Source: Rhodocyclales bacterium GT-UBC
GTDB lineage: Bacteria > Pseudomonadota > Gammaproteobacteria > Burkholderiales > Rhodocyclaceae
Length of the DNA stretch: 64,000 bases
Direction of reading: 5' to 3'
Assembly (NCBI GenBank): GCA_003583745.1
Contig: QXPY01000011.1
Coordinates: forward strand, 1-64,000
Position numbers and translations under genes: made by a program. The notes under the pieces were generated by a model. That model was not told where the DNA came from, made no database searches, and saw nothing but the letters and a program-made list of their open reading frames with translations. Positions 6,001 to 14,248 of the stretch are shown piece by piece; the first letter of the stretch is position 1; each line of letters starts with the position of its first letter.

Positions 6001-8781
6001 GCCGCAGATTTCGCCGAGATCCTTGTATTCCTGCGTGTTCTCGTAAGCGTAGAAGCCGCCGACGATACGCCGGCGATGGCTGTAGTCGATCCGGCGCTTG
6101 GCCTTGACGCTGACTGCCTGGCCCGGCAGCGGCTTGCCGTTGCTGTCGAGGACGACGACTTCGATGCGGTTCTGGCTCTCGGTGGCCGCCCAGTCGGCGA
6201 CGCGGATGCCGACGGTGACGGCGGCCGGCCACAGTTCGACGCGGCCGTGAATGGTCTGGATTTCGCCGTTCGGGTCGGCAAAGCTCATTTCGGCATAGAC
6301 CTCGCTCGGGCCTTTCGGCTTGCCGGGCAGCACGATGTCGAGCTTGCCGGCACCGGCCTGGTCGAGCTTGATGGCTTGTTTGTCGAGGATCAGCGTTTCT
6401 TCGACGCGATTGTTGGCTTCGACCTTGAAGGCCGTCATCGCCGCATCGTCGAAATCGATATGGAAGTTGTAGCGCTCGTAGTTCTTGTATTCCGGCCAAC
6501 GCGGGCGCAGGGTCGCCGAGACCTTGACCTCGGTGTTTTTCGCGGCGCCGCCGTTGAGGAAGGACAGACCGAGTGCCAGCGGTACCTTGCCCGGTGCCAC
6601 CTGGCGGGCCGGCACGCCCTGCACGCTGCCGGTATAGACCGGTAGCCGGAAGTCGCCGACGCGGAATTCGCCGCTATAGACTTCGCCCTGTTTGCCGCCG
6701 ACCAGCACCACTTCGTAAGTGCCGAGCTTGGCGGATTCCGGCACTTTCCAGCTGTTGGTGGCCGAACCCTGGGCATCCCAGCTGATCGGTTGGGTGAATT
6801 CGGTGCCGCTGGCGCTGTGGCGGATGATCAGCTTGCCCGGCAGCGTCGCCGGGTCGGGGAAGGCGAAGCCCTTGCTGCCGCGGTTGCGCGCGATGTGCTT
6901 GAAGGAAACGGTCTGGCCGATGCGGAACAGCGAACGGTCGAGAATGCTGTGGATCTTGAATTCGCCCGTGTCGCTCCAGGTTTCGACGCCGAAACGCCAG
7001 GGCTCGATGCCTTCGTTCCAGTCCGAGCGCACGAAGCTGTAGTCGCCGTTCAGGCGGGCGCTGGCGAACAGGAAACCGTTGCTGTCGCGTACCGCCCGGT
7101 CGATGACGGCGCGGCCGAGGCTGTCGGTCTTGCCTTGCCAGAGCAGGACGCCCTTGCTGTTGGAAACGCGGACTTCGGCATCGGCCACCGGCTTGCCGGA
7201 GTCGAGCGCGGTAACCCAGACCAGGCCGTTGTCGCTGCCGGTCTTCAAATGCACCGCCATGTTGGTGACCAGGGCGGCGGCGCGAACGTACATCGGCTTG
7301 GGCGTGGCGAGCAGGGCGGTGCCGAGCAACTGGCTTTCGATTTCGACGATGTGATAGCCGGGTTTGGCGAGCGGGATGCCGACCACCTCGAATTCGCTGC
7401 TGCTGCCCGGCTTGGGCAGTTCCTGCCGGGTGACGCCGGGACGCTTGGCGAGGAAGGAGAGTTCGCGGCCGTAGTAGGGGTCGACGAAGTCCATCATTTG
7501 GCCATCGACCTTCATCTTGACGTCGCGGGTTTGCTGCTCGAACTTTTCCAGGGCCAGCATGGCAGCGATGACGTCGCCGTCCTCGGTCAGGCGTTGTTCG
7601 CTGAAGCGGTGGCTACCGGGCAGGGCCAGGCGGCTGGTTTTCAGGCTGGTTTCGACATTGCGCAGGGTAACCGGCAGCACGCCGCCTTCCTTCAGTTCGA
7701 CGATGCCGAAATTGCCGGGAAACTTGGCCAGCGGCGGCAAACCGCCGGTGCGGGTCTTGAGCGGGAAGCTGGCGGCGTTGGCCAGGCTGCGTCCGGTGTC
7801 GTCCTTGAGACCGGCGGGGATTTCCAGCGTCAGTTCGGCATTCTGCGGCAGCGGGCCGAGGAAGGTGACGGACTGGAAGGTGGCTTCCTGGTTGCTGCTG
7901 TCCTTGTTCGGGTCCTTGGCGGTGCGCGTGCCTTCCGGGGTGATCAGGCGGAATTTGCCGATCAGCTTGGCGTCGAAGGGGGCGTTGAAGTTGAGGCTCA
8001 GACTGGAGAGCGGCGAGCAGGGGGCGCCGGCCTTTTCGCGCTCGCAATTGAGCGTTGCCGTGAAGGGTTCGCGCACCTTGTAGATGAAGCTCTCTTCCTT
8101 CTCGCTGCCCGTGCCGTTGGCCGACTGGATGCCCTTGCCCCAGACCAGCTTGACCTTGCTGTTGACGGGCAGGCGTTCGGCGCAACTGACCACGAGCGGC
8201 GCGCTGCCCATGCCGCCCACCTGCTGCAGTACGGCGTTGCGGATATCCTGGCCGACCGGACGGGCCGGAATGCGCTGGCCGACGCCGTCGGCTTCGCACC
8301 AGAGGTTGCTTTCCAACGACTTCGGGTTGAGCGCGCCGCCGCCATTGATCACGAAGGCCTGGTCTTCCTCGATGATGTCGCCCGGTGTCGGTCGAATGCG
8401 CCAGGGGCGCGGCGCGGCGCCAAAGAACTCGAAACGCTTGTTGCCGCTCAAGGCTTCGCCGGAGAGCGTGTCGAGGCCGTTGCGCAAGGTGAAGACGCAA
8501 CGCTCGCCAGGTTGCAGGGCACGCTGCATCTGCCATATCCAGGTCCGGGCATCGCTCCATCGCCCTTCGCCGCCAATCCCGGCGCACTCGATGGTGAAGG
8601 GAGCGGCAGCCCCGGCTTCGCCCAGCTTGACCATGTCGGCCGTGAAGCGGACGCTGACCCGGGTCTGATCGGCGATCTTGCCTTGCGGCTGGAACTGCTG
8701 GACCGAGGCGGCCTGGACGGACGTTGCGGCGAAGAACAGTGCGGCGACGGCGACGGGGAAAATGGACTTGTTCAATGGCAT
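3091..8781 (-). CDS. Bacterial alpha-2-macroglobulin (YfhM/type I-like)
   Basis: A 1896-residue protein from the ATG that is followed by a clean Sec signal peptide (hydrophobic core PVAVAALFFAAT, cleavage after VQA). The upstream-extended reading to 8877 lacks a leader and is rejected. The thioester motif CLEQ lies at about residue 1434 in YPFGCLEQK, where family members form the covalent protease trap; the preceding MG-type beta domains and the alpha-helical TED region follow the usual order, with a C-terminal domain rich in beta strands. In E. coli the homologue is a periplasmic lipoprotein encoded beside pbpC and inhibits proteases attacking a breached envelope. Here no lipobox Cys follows the signal peptide and no penicillin-binding protein is adjacent. 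It is longer than the about 1650 residues of E. coli YfhM. Confidence 0.9.
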   Translation of the reverse strand: MPLNKSIFPVAVAALFFAATSVQAASVQQFQPQGKIADQTRVSVRFTADMVKLGEAGAAAPFTIECAGIGGEGRWSDARTWIWQMQRALQPGERCVFTLRNGLDTLSGEALSGNKRFEFFGAAPRPWRIRPTPGDIIEEDQAFVINGGGALNPKSLESNLWCEADGVGQRIPARPVGQDIRNAVLQQVGGMGSAPLVVSCAERLPVNSKVKLVWGKGIQSANGTGSEKEESFIYKVREPFTATLNCEREKAGAPCSPLSSLSLNFNAPFDAKLIGKFRLITPEGTRTAKDPNKDSSNQEATFQSVTFLGPLPQNAELTLEIPAGLKDDTGRSLANAASFPLKTRTGGLPPLAKFPGNFGIVELKEGGVLPVTLRNVETSLKTSRLALPGSHRFSEQRLTEDGDVIAAMLALEKFEQQTRDVKMKVDGQMMDFVDPYYGRELSFLAKRPGVTRQELPKPGSSSEFEVVGIPLAKPGYHIVEIESQLLGTALLATPKPMYVRAAALVTNMAVHLKTGSDNGLVWVTALDSGKPVADAEVRVSNSKGVLLWQGKTDSLGRAVIDRAVRDSNGFLFASARLNGDYSFVRSDWNEGIEPWRFGVETWSDTGEFKIHSILDRSLFRIGQTVSFKHIARNRGSKGFAFPDPATLPGKLIIRHSASGTEFTQPISWDAQGSATNSWKVPESAKLGTYEVVLVGGKQGEVYSGEFRVGDFRLPVYTGSVQGVPARQVAPGKVPLALGLSFLNGGAAKNTEVKVSATLRPRWPEYKNYERYNFHIDFDDAAMTAFKVEANNRVEETLILDKQAIKLDQAGAGKLDIVLPGKPKGPSEVYAEMSFADPNGEIQTIHGRVELWPAAVTVGIRVADWAATESQNRIEVVVLDSNGKPLPGQAVSVKAKRRIDYSHRRRIVGGFYAYENTQEYKDLGEICGGTTDSRGLLLCHPKIGESGAIYLLAEANDGQGNTARSSTSYWITGAGDLWFTAGNQDRIDVIPEKKNYAPGDTARFQVRTPFREATALISVEAGGIIDTFVQPLSRFKPTVEIPVKAEWGPNVFVSVLAVRGRVEPLKWYSFFQWGWREPMSWFKEWWNPEQPTAMVDLAKPAYRLGLGEIAVGTDGFKLKVDISSDKSDYRPREEATVRIKVTTPDGKPAPAGTEVAFAAVDQALLELRPNDSWNLLDALLQTRGYQVETATAQSMVIGKRHFGKKALPPGGGGGRAPARELFDTLLKWQPRVVLDAGGSATLKLTMNDSLTEFKLVGIATAGAGLFGTGSTKVKTRQDLQIISGLPPLVREGDSFKAMLTLRNGTARQMVVNISGKSGATTLAPQKLTLAPEGAGELSWPLKAAEGVASQEWEFAAREEGGNGQDTLRITQQIAPAVPVTVQQATFSRIAGKFDVPVTLPAGALPGKGGLEISLSPKLAAVPPGLKRFFEDYPFGCLEQKTSIAVGLHDEKRWQAIADTLPGYLDNNGLASYFPGSGGSATLTAYLLDLVTLAGFSIPEDSRQRMIGGLTAYVEGRLKTGEWAPAFAGNDVLLQRRLNALEALTRQGSKPTRAAAALDIDPLRLSTASLIDWTLITRRLEDLPQRDKKLAEARQELRNRLSYAGSRLIFTTEREDYWWWMMLNADANAFRLIEAMLDEADWKDDLPRLMQGALERQVRGRWLTTTANAWARVTLDRFAQKFEREPVAGTTTASFAKARAELDWKKAGNDAPAPLSLPWPATPGKDDKLAISHEGSGKPWANIQLLAAIPDGPPRAMGYRISRKVTPLQEKTPGKISRGDLWRVTLTVDADNDMSWVALTDHIPAGARIMGDGDGRDSAIASLGENREGRGMWPTYVERSFSAFRAYYAMLPKGRFTIDYTLRLNNAGNFALPPTRVEAMYAPDVFGEVPNGRVTVGE

Positions 8782-8954
8782 GGCGTTTCGACGATTAGCG
8801 GTGGCTTTCCGAGGGGGGCCGAGTTGGCGGTCAGGGGCGTATTCTCCCATGCGATCGGCATTTGGTGAGTGTGCCATAGAAGGGCGCGAAATCGACAGCG
8901 TCGGCGACCCCGGCTATGCTCCCGCCTTTATGGGAAGATTTGGGGAATTTCAGG

Positions 8955-9278
8955 ATGGGACAAGCAAAGCAGCGCGGCACGCAGGCGCAACGTGTCGCTC
9001 AGGCGCAAGCCAAAATCGAGGCCGGGCGTCCGGAAAAACTGGTGTGTAACGGGTGCGGTGCCGACGTGACGACGATCAATCCGGTCAGTACGCGCGGCTT
9101 GCGTGGCCTGGAATCGATCTGGGTCGGCCAGTGCGAATGCGGCCAGACCACCTTTGCCGCCAAGGGCGATCCCAAGGCCGTCGAGGCTTTCTTTTTCGCG
9201 CTCAGCGAGAATACCGAGCTGACCCTGGGCAGCCAAAGCAAGGACGGCGAACAGCACGCCCAGCTCGACCTGAAATAA
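8955..9278 (+). CDS. Small Cys-containing conserved protein
   Basis: 107 residues from the ATG at 8955, transcribed away from the macroglobulin gene. After a Gln/Ala-rich, probably helical N-terminus (about 25 residues) comes CNGCG and later GQCECG, a CxxC...CxC set that may bind zinc. The remainder is mixed alpha/beta without recognisable family features. An in-frame ATG at 8916 is possible but would sit in the divergent promoter region. It converges on the DUF4124 gene, with only 15 bases between stop codons. Confidence 0.65.
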   Translation: MGQAKQRGTQAQRVAQAQAKIEAGRPEKLVCNGCGADVTTINPVSTRGLRGLESIWVGQCECGQTTFAAKGDPKAVEAFFFALSENTELTLGSQSKDGEQHAQLDLK

Positions 9279-9296
9279 GCGGCGCGTTCCCGCTTA
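9276..9296. terminator. Shared hairpin between converging genes
   Basis: TAAGCGG, seven-base loop, CCGCTTA. The TAA stop codons of both converging genes form the outer bases of the stem. There is no T-run on either strand, so it is a weak bidirectional terminator candidate. Confidence 0.45.
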
Positions 9297-9986
9297 CTTC
9301 AGACAGTTCCTGTTGTTGGGCGGACATACCGCGATGTTGTTGGCCGGCGGCTGCGGCGGTGCCGGCTTGGTTTCGGGCCGGGTATAGGGATGCGCCAGCG
9401 GGTGTGCGTAGCGCGCCTCGCATTCGTTGACCCGGCGGCTTTTCTCGGCTGCCGAAACATTGCTGCGTTCAACGTTCTGGATGCAGGTGCCGAGCGGCGT
9501 TCCACTGTTGCTGTTGTAGACGGGAACCGGTACCGGCACGTAGGTCGGCGATGGCGCGCCGTTGTTGCGACAGGCGGCTTCCATCTGTTCGCGCTGCATC
9601 GGCGGCAGAGCCTGGCGGTCGAGTTCGCGCAGGCATTCCTCGACGCGGTCGCCCGAGTTGCCGGTCACCGTGATCGACGGACGCGGCGCTGCCGCCTGAC
9701 CTTCGCGTTCGGCGTTGGCCGCATTTTCGGCGCGCTGGGCCGCTTCGCGCTTCTCGACATAACTGCGCATGCGCTCGACCTCGCGTTCGGCGCGCTGCCG
9801 GTCAGCCTCCGAAACCCGTTCTTCCGGTAGCGCCCTGATCGTATTGGCTCCGCTCGGACAGGGCTTGTTGGAGATTTCGACCTGGCCGTCTGCATTACGG
9901 CATTTGTAGATCTGGGCGCTGGCCGGTGCGCTAAGGAGGGCGAAGGGCAGGGCGAGCAGGGCGAGGTCGGAAATCCTGAGCGTCAT
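9294..9986 (-). CDS. DUF4124-domain secreted protein
   Basis: 230 residues from the ATG at 9986, chosen because GAAAGA lies just upstream; an ATG six codons earlier has no ribosome site. The signal peptide ends ALLSAPASA. Directly after it comes IYKCRNADGQVEISNKPC, the hallmark of the DUF4124 domain found in many betaproteobacterial envelope proteins. The middle (about residues 50-110) is a charged Arg/Glu/Ala coiled-coil-like helix, followed by a region with four further Cys residues and a Pro-rich tail. Function of the domain is not established. It is a single-gene unit downstream of the CNNM gene on the same strand, with about 50 bases between. Confidence 0.8.
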   Translation of the reverse strand: MTLRISDLALLALPFALLSAPASAQIYKCRNADGQVEISNKPCPSGANTIRALPEERVSEADRQRAEREVERMRSYVEKREAAQRAENAANAEREGQAAAPRPSITVTGNSGDRVEECLRELDRQALPPMQREQMEAACRNNGAPSPTYVPVPVPVYNSNSGTPLGTCIQNVERSNVSAAEKSRRVNECEARYAHPLAHPYTRPETKPAPPQPPANNIAVCPPNNRNCLK

Positions 9987-10034
9987 GATGCTGTCTTTCG
10001 GCATGGGTTGAACGTTGGCTTTAACTTTAGAGTG

Positions 10035-11345
10035 CTATTGGTCGGCCGACAATGCCCGCGGGGTTTGCCGGGTGACCAGCAACTGGTCGATCTTGTGGTT
10101 GTCGATGTCGACGACTTCGAACTTGAAGCCGGCATGAACAACGTGGTCGGTCAGGCGCGGCACCTTGCGCAGCACGTACATCAGGAAGCCGGCAATCGTC
10201 TCGTACTGGTCGTCGTCGGGGAAAGGCTCGATGTCGAGGGCGCGCTCCAGGTCGCCGACCGGGGTCAGGCCATCGACCAGCCAGGAGTCGGCGTCGCGCT
10301 GGATGATCTGTTCCTCGGCCGGGGCGACCAGGGAATTGCCCATCAGCGTGCTGGTCACGTCGTTGAGCGTGATCAGCCCGACGATCAGCCCATATTCGTT
10401 GGTGATCAGCGCGAAATCCTCGCGCATGCTCTTGAACTGCTCGATGATCTCGGCCAGCGTCAGCGATTCGGGCAGGACCAGCACGTTGTGCAGCAGGCCG
10501 TCGAAATGCAGTGACAGCGGCTTGCCGTTGAGCAGGAAGCCGAGAATGTCTTTCGAATCGACATAACCGACGACCCGGTCGATGCCGCCGTTGCAGACCG
10601 GGAACTTTGCGTGCGGCTGGGCGCTGATCGTTGCCCGGATGACTTCCTCGCTGGCGTGCTGCTCCAGCCAGACGATGCTTTCGCGCGGCGTCATGGTCGA
10701 GGGGGCGGTCAGCACTTCGAGTTCGAAGACGTTCTCGATCAGTTGCTGTTCCTGGCGGGCTACCACCCCGGCTTCGGCACCGGCATTGGCCAGCGCGACG
10801 ATGTCTTCCGGCGTGACGTCCTCGGGACGAATATTGGGCAGGCCGAGCGCCGCCATGACCCGGTTGGCGATGCCGTTGAACGCCCAGATCAGCGGCGTCA
10901 GCACCTTGAGGCAGAGCCGCATCGGCCCGGCGATGCGCAGCGCGATGGCTTCCGGTGCGACGATGGCGATGCGCTTGGGAATCAGGTCGGCGAGCAGGAT
11001 GAAAACCCCGGTGACCGCGATGAAGGAGGTGACGGAGCCGAGCAGTTCAGCCGGTTCGGGGGACACCAGCGAAGCGAACAGGTGTGAAAAGGCCGGTGCG
11101 TAGGCGCCTTCGCCAAGCACGCCGGCCAGGATGGCAACGGCGTTGAGGCCGATCTGCACCGCCGTGAAGAAATGGCCGGGCTGGGCCTGCAGGCGCAGGA
11201 CCCGTCCGGCCCGCTCTTCGCCTTCTTCGAGCAGTTGTTCCAGCTTGAGTTTGCGGGCGGCGGCGAGCGAGATTTCGGCGATGGCGAAAAAGGCGCTGGC
11301 AGCGATTAGCAGCAGGATGATCAGGGTGTTTTCGAGGAGGCCCAT
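10035..11345 (-). CDS. CNNM/CBS-domain membrane protein (hemolysin family, YtfL-like)
   Basis: 436 residues from the ATG beginning MGLLENTLIILLL; the 23 extra N-terminal codons of the open frame lack hydrophobic or ribosome-site support. The first about 190 residues are a DUF21/CNNM transmembrane domain with three or four membrane helices. Residues about 205-330 carry paired CBS domains (for example ITNEYGLIVGLITLNDV), and the C-terminal 90 residues form a CorC_HlyC domain (DPDQYETIAGFLMYVLRKVP-like segment). E. coli YtfL/PaeA, a close family relative, is implicated in polyamine efflux, and other relatives in Mg/Co handling; which applies here cannot be read from sequence. Confidence 0.88.
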   Translation of the reverse strand: MGLLENTLIILLLIAASAFFAIAEISLAAARKLKLEQLLEEGEERAGRVLRLQAQPGHFFTAVQIGLNAVAILAGVLGEGAYAPAFSHLFASLVSPEPAELLGSVTSFIAVTGVFILLADLIPKRIAIVAPEAIALRIAGPMRLCLKVLTPLIWAFNGIANRVMAALGLPNIRPEDVTPEDIVALANAGAEAGVVARQEQQLIENVFELEVLTAPSTMTPRESIVWLEQHASEEVIRATISAQPHAKFPVCNGGIDRVVGYVDSKDILGFLLNGKPLSLHFDGLLHNVLVLPESLTLAEIIEQFKSMREDFALITNEYGLIVGLITLNDVTSTLMGNSLVAPAEEQIIQRDADSWLVDGLTPVGDLERALDIEPFPDDDQYETIAGFLMYVLRKVPRLTDHVVHAGFKFEVVDIDNHKIDQLLVTRQTPRALSADQ

Positions 11346-11447
11346 GCTTGTGGTCCGTGGCCCGGCATGCCGGGCGGATGCCCTGACTTTAGCCGGGGCG
11401 GGCCATTCAGGCAATCCGCCAGCGGCCGGCGGGGCTTCCGGAAACGG

Positions 11448-11858
11448 CTATTCCGGGCGGGCGAGAAAGATCCAGAGGACGCCGATCACCACCATGCCGC
11501 TCAAGGTCAGGCTCGACCAGGTGAAGCACCAGGCGGCCATCAGCGTGGTTTCGAGCCAATGTTCGGCGAGGGCGCCGCTGCCGAAGGCGAGCAGGGTGAG
11601 GACCAGCCAGCGCCAGAAGTAGACCGGCAGGTGGCGGCGCATGCGGCGGTTGTGCTGCCAGGCGGCATGGCGTTCGAACAGGTTGCGCGCCTTGTTCAGG
11701 TCGGCGAACAGCCAGTCGAAGAAAATGAAGCGATAGAGGAGTGTGGCAAAGGAGATGTCGACCGGCAGGGCAACGGCCTCAGGTGGCGCTCCCCGGGTGG
11801 CGGAATGGCGGTCGCGCATGGTAGTCCCCTCCGGCAAAGTCTTGTCTTCGTCAGACAA
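11448..11858 (-). CDS. Small inner-membrane protein of unknown function
   Basis: 136 residues. After a hydrophilic 35-residue start there is a segment ATLLYRFIFFDWLFADL, a basic stretch (RHAAWQHNRRMRRHLP), and two membrane helices (about 83-103 and 110-132). The DUF-like pattern of basic connector between helices suggests a cytoplasmic loop. It ends about 100 bases from the CNNM gene on the same strand and may be co-transcribed with it. An alternative ATG lies at residue 14. Family not recognised. Confidence 0.65.
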   Translation of the reverse strand: MSDEDKTLPEGTTMRDRHSATRGAPPEAVALPVDISFATLLYRFIFFDWLFADLNKARNLFERHAAWQHNRRMRRHLPVYFWRWLVLTLLAFGSGALAEHWLETTLMAAWCFTWSSLTLSGMVVIGVLWIFLARPE

Positions 11859-11925
11859 CGTCGATCAGGGAAGAATTCAGTTTTGCCCTCGATCGGGCGG
11901 TCGCTGCCGATGTTGAGCTAAATCA

Positions 11926-11965
11926 ATACAAAAAATCAAGTAATGTATTAAATTTTGTATCATTA
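11926..11965. promoter_or_regulatory. Probable PaaX-type operator in the paaX promoter region
   Basis: ATACAAAAAAT, 20 bp, GTATCATTA. The same 11-mer and 9-mer occur 21 bp apart at 26800-26840 before the diiron oxygenase gene. TATCAT inside the right half could be a -10 element directed at paaX. The 260 bases around it (11859-12120) are clearly AT-rich and hold no gene. Confidence 0.65.
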
Positions 11966-12120
11966 ATTGAGTTGTCGCTTGATAAATGCGCTCGAATGGG
12001 CGTCGGTAATCAATTCACTCGGATTAAAATGATACTTGGCAAAGCCTGTGCGGCCTTTGTCGGATTTCTCCGGCCCGGGTTCGGCCGGCTACCTTCAATA
12101 TTGAGCAGAATGCGCATCCC

Positions 12121-13068
12121 GTGAGCAACAGCATCCAAAACCGTCTCGATGAGTTCCGCCAGCAACGTCGCGTACAGGCCGGCTCGTTGATCATTTCCGT
12201 CTTTGGCGATGCCATTCTGCCGCGCGGCGGCCGGATCTGGCTGGGCAGCCTGATCCGCCTGCTCGAGCCGCTCGAGTTGAACGAGCGCCTGGTGCGAACC
12301 TCGGTCTTCCGACTGGTCAAGGACGAATGGCTGCGTACCGAGACCATCGGACGGCGTGCCGATTATGTCCTGACTGCTTCCGGTAGGCGGCGTTTCGAAG
12401 AGGCTTCGCGCCACATCTACGCTTCGCACGCCCCGCTTTGGGACCGGCGCTGGCGCTTGATCCTGGTGGTCGGCGAAATCGAGGCGAAGGCGCGCGAGCA
12501 ATTGCGCCAGGCCTTGTTCTGGCAGGGCTTCGGGGCGCTGGGCGCGGATTGCTTCGTGCATCCGGGGGCGGAGTTGTCGAGCGTGATGGACGCACTGATC
12601 GCCGAAGGCCTGTCCGACGTACTCGGTGCCTTGCTGCCGCTGTTTGCGGCCGATGCCCGTTCGGCGCTGTCGGCCAACGATGCCGACCTGGTGCGCCGGG
12701 CCTGGAATCTCAATTTACTGGGCGAGGCCTATGGCGAATTCGTCCACACCTACCAGCCGATTCTCAACGACCTGCAACGCGATCAACTGATCGAGGTCAG
12801 CGAGCAGGACGCCTTCCTGCTGCGCACCCTGCTGATCCACGATTATCGTCGCCTGCTGCTGCGCGACCCGGAATTGCCGGAAGTGCTGCTCCCTGCCGAT
12901 TGGCCGGGGCAGCAGGCGCGCCTGCTCTGCAAGGAACTCTACAAACGGCTGGATACGCTGTCGGCGCGCCATCTCGACAAACTGCTGTGCCTGGCCGATG
13001 GTTCGGTGCCGGCCGAAGACCCGGCTTTCGCCGAGCGCTTTTCCCAGCACGACCCGCTGCGCATCTAG
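12121..13068 (+). CDS. paaX: PaaX family transcriptional repressor
   Basis: 315 residues from a GTG start. It shows the PaaX layout: an N-terminal winged helix (SLIISVFGDAILPRGGRIWLGSLIRLLEPLELNERLVRTSVFRL then WLRTETIGRRADY, very close to E. coli PaaX), a central domain (WDRRWRLILVVGEI, WQGFGALGADCFVHP) and a C-terminal segment with LLIHDYRRLLLRDPELPEVLLPADWPG. In other bacteria PaaX represses paa genes and phenylacetyl-CoA releases it. The cluster it should control lies on the far side of paaY and the IclR gene. The shared operator upstream of it and in the paaN/oxygenase promoter region suggests autoregulation plus control of the pathway. The GTG start lacks a strong ribosome site, so the precise start is less sure than the gene. 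Confidence 0.93.
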   Translation: MSNSIQNRLDEFRQQRRVQAGSLIISVFGDAILPRGGRIWLGSLIRLLEPLELNERLVRTSVFRLVKDEWLRTETIGRRADYVLTASGRRRFEEASRHIYASHAPLWDRRWRLILVVGEIEAKAREQLRQALFWQGFGALGADCFVHPGAELSSVMDALIAEGLSDVLGALLPLFAADARSALSANDADLVRRAWNLNLLGEAYGEFVHTYQPILNDLQRDQLIEVSEQDAFLLRTLLIHDYRRLLLRDPELPEVLLPADWPGQQARLLCKELYKRLDTLSARHLDKLLCLADGSVPAEDPAFAERFSQHDPLRI

Positions 13069-13087
13069 CGGCGGGCCGCCGGGTGGT

Positions 13088-13423
13088 TCAGCTTGCGGGG
13101 TTGTGCACCGCGCTCAGACGCTCCGAAACGTATTCGGCCCGCGCGGTCGAATTGTTTTCCTGCCCGTTGGCGGCGCACCAGGCGGCGAATTCCTCGGGCA
13201 CGATCTTGTACTCCAGCGCCATGACACCGGAGCGCTGGAACTGGCGACGTGCCGCCACGGCCATGGCCTTCCATTCGGCGAAGCTGGCCTCGAAACAGTC
13301 GGGATCGACCGCGGTGGCCTTGACCTGGGCCCAGGTTTCCTCGGTGTACCAGGTGACGCCGACAACCATCGACTGGCTACGTTTCTTGGCTTTCAGGCTT
13401 TGATAGAGCGTGGGTTTGCGCAT
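13088..13423 (-). CDS. Conserved hypothetical protein
   Basis: 111 residues, converging on paaX with about 20 bases between the stop codons. No signal peptide or membrane segment. The central part (TWYTEETWAQVKATAVDPDCFEASFAEW) is helical and Trp-rich; the family is not recognised beyond being a small soluble protein with GC-rich chromosomal codon use. No functional inference is made from its position between paaX and paaY, since it is on the opposite strand to paaX and separated from paaY by about 130 bases. Confidence 0.6.
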   Translation of the reverse strand: MRKPTLYQSLKAKKRSQSMVVGVTWYTEETWAQVKATAVDPDCFEASFAEWKAMAVAARRQFQRSGVMALEYKIVPEEFAAWCAANGQENNSTARAEYVSERLSAVHNPAS

Positions 13424-13557
13424 GTTGGACGGGTGGGGCTGAAAAGGCTGCAGCGGTGGAGGGCGGCGGTCGGAAGGCGAGCGCCGGCGGCCCGGTCATT
13501 ATGCACCGCAGTTTGTGCCGATTTCGCCGCTCGGCGGCGAATTTCCGACCCGCCGGC

Positions 13558-14175
13558 CTAGTTGCCGCGATTCTTCAGTTCGGTCAGTGGCACGACGTCC
13601 GGCATCATGATGCGCTTGCGGTCGGCCTCGATGGCGGTGAGCGGGCTCGTTTCGACCATGGTCGCCAGGCAGCGCCGGGTCAGTTCCTGGTAGGTGCGGG
13701 TACCGTCAACCTTCCAGGCCATTTCTTCCTCGCTCAAGGCGCGGATCACCTTGGCCGGCACCCCGGCCGCCAGCGAGCGGGCGGGAATCTCGACGCTGGC
13801 CTTGACGAAGGCGGAGGCGGCGACGATGCTCGATTCGCCGATCACCGCGTTGTCCATGATCACCGCGTTCATGCCGATCAGCGCATTTTTCCCGATGCGG
13901 CAGCCGTGCAGCACGGCGCCGTGGCCAATGTGGCCGTTTTCCTCGACCACGGTGTCGGTGCCGGGAAAGCCGTGCATGACGCAGGTGTCCTGCAGGTTGG
14001 CACCGGCCTCCAGGATCAGGCGACCGAAATCGCCGCGCAGGCTGGCACAGGGGCCGATATAGCAGCCCGGCCCGACGATCACGTCACCGATCAGCACGGC
14101 ACTGGGATGGACATAGGCGGTCGGATCGACCACCGGCACGATACCGTCGATGGCATAAACGCGAAGGGAGGACAT
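13558..14175 (-). CDS. paaY: PaaY, left-handed beta-helix thioesterase
   Basis: 205 residues. The hexapeptide-repeat beta-helix of the gamma-carbonic-anhydrase superfamily is visible ([35 protein letters not shown], then [17 protein letters not shown] and [18 protein letters not shown]), with the metal-ligand His residues in the HG and GHIGHG turns. The C-terminal helix about residues 150-205 is typical of PaaY rather than of CaiE or generic YrdA proteins. In E. coli PaaY hydrolyses dead-end CoA thioesters formed from phenylacetyl-CoA epoxide and thereby rescues CoA. It is divergent from the IclR gene, sharing a short promoter region of about 70 bases. Confidence 0.92.
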   Translation of the reverse strand: MSSLRVYAIDGIVPVVDPTAYVHPSAVLIGDVIVGPGCYIGPCASLRGDFGRLILEAGANLQDTCVMHGFPGTDTVVEENGHIGHGAVLHGCRIGKNALIGMNAVIMDNAVIGESSIVAASAFVKASVEIPARSLAAGVPAKVIRALSEEEMAWKVDGTRTYQELTRRCLATMVETSPLTAIEADRKRIMMPDVVPLTELKNRGN

Positions 14176-14196
14176 GGGCAGGCTCTTTCAAGTAGT

Positions 14197-14240
14197 GTTG
14201 TGCTGTATTATAGAATCAGTTGTGAATAACAGAATTCAAG
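14197..14240. promoter_or_regulatory. Direct repeats between paaY and the IclR gene
   Basis: GTTGTG occurs at 14197 and 14219, and AGAATC/AGAATTC at 14212 and 14231, giving two imperfect direct repeats of about 20 bp. TGTATTATAGAAT within them could serve as a -10 region for the IclR gene. Placement just upstream of a regulator gene suggests an autoregulatory operator. Confidence 0.45.
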
Positions 14241-14248
14241 GGGTGGCC

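Noticed and set aside
3382-8868. Very long plus-strand ORFs (over 1000 codons) opposite the macroglobulin gene
   Set aside because: They are the mirror of a GC-rich gene: low-complexity Gly/Ala/Arg/Asp translation, no ribosome site, no family motifs. The minus-strand gene has a signal peptide and CLEQ motif.
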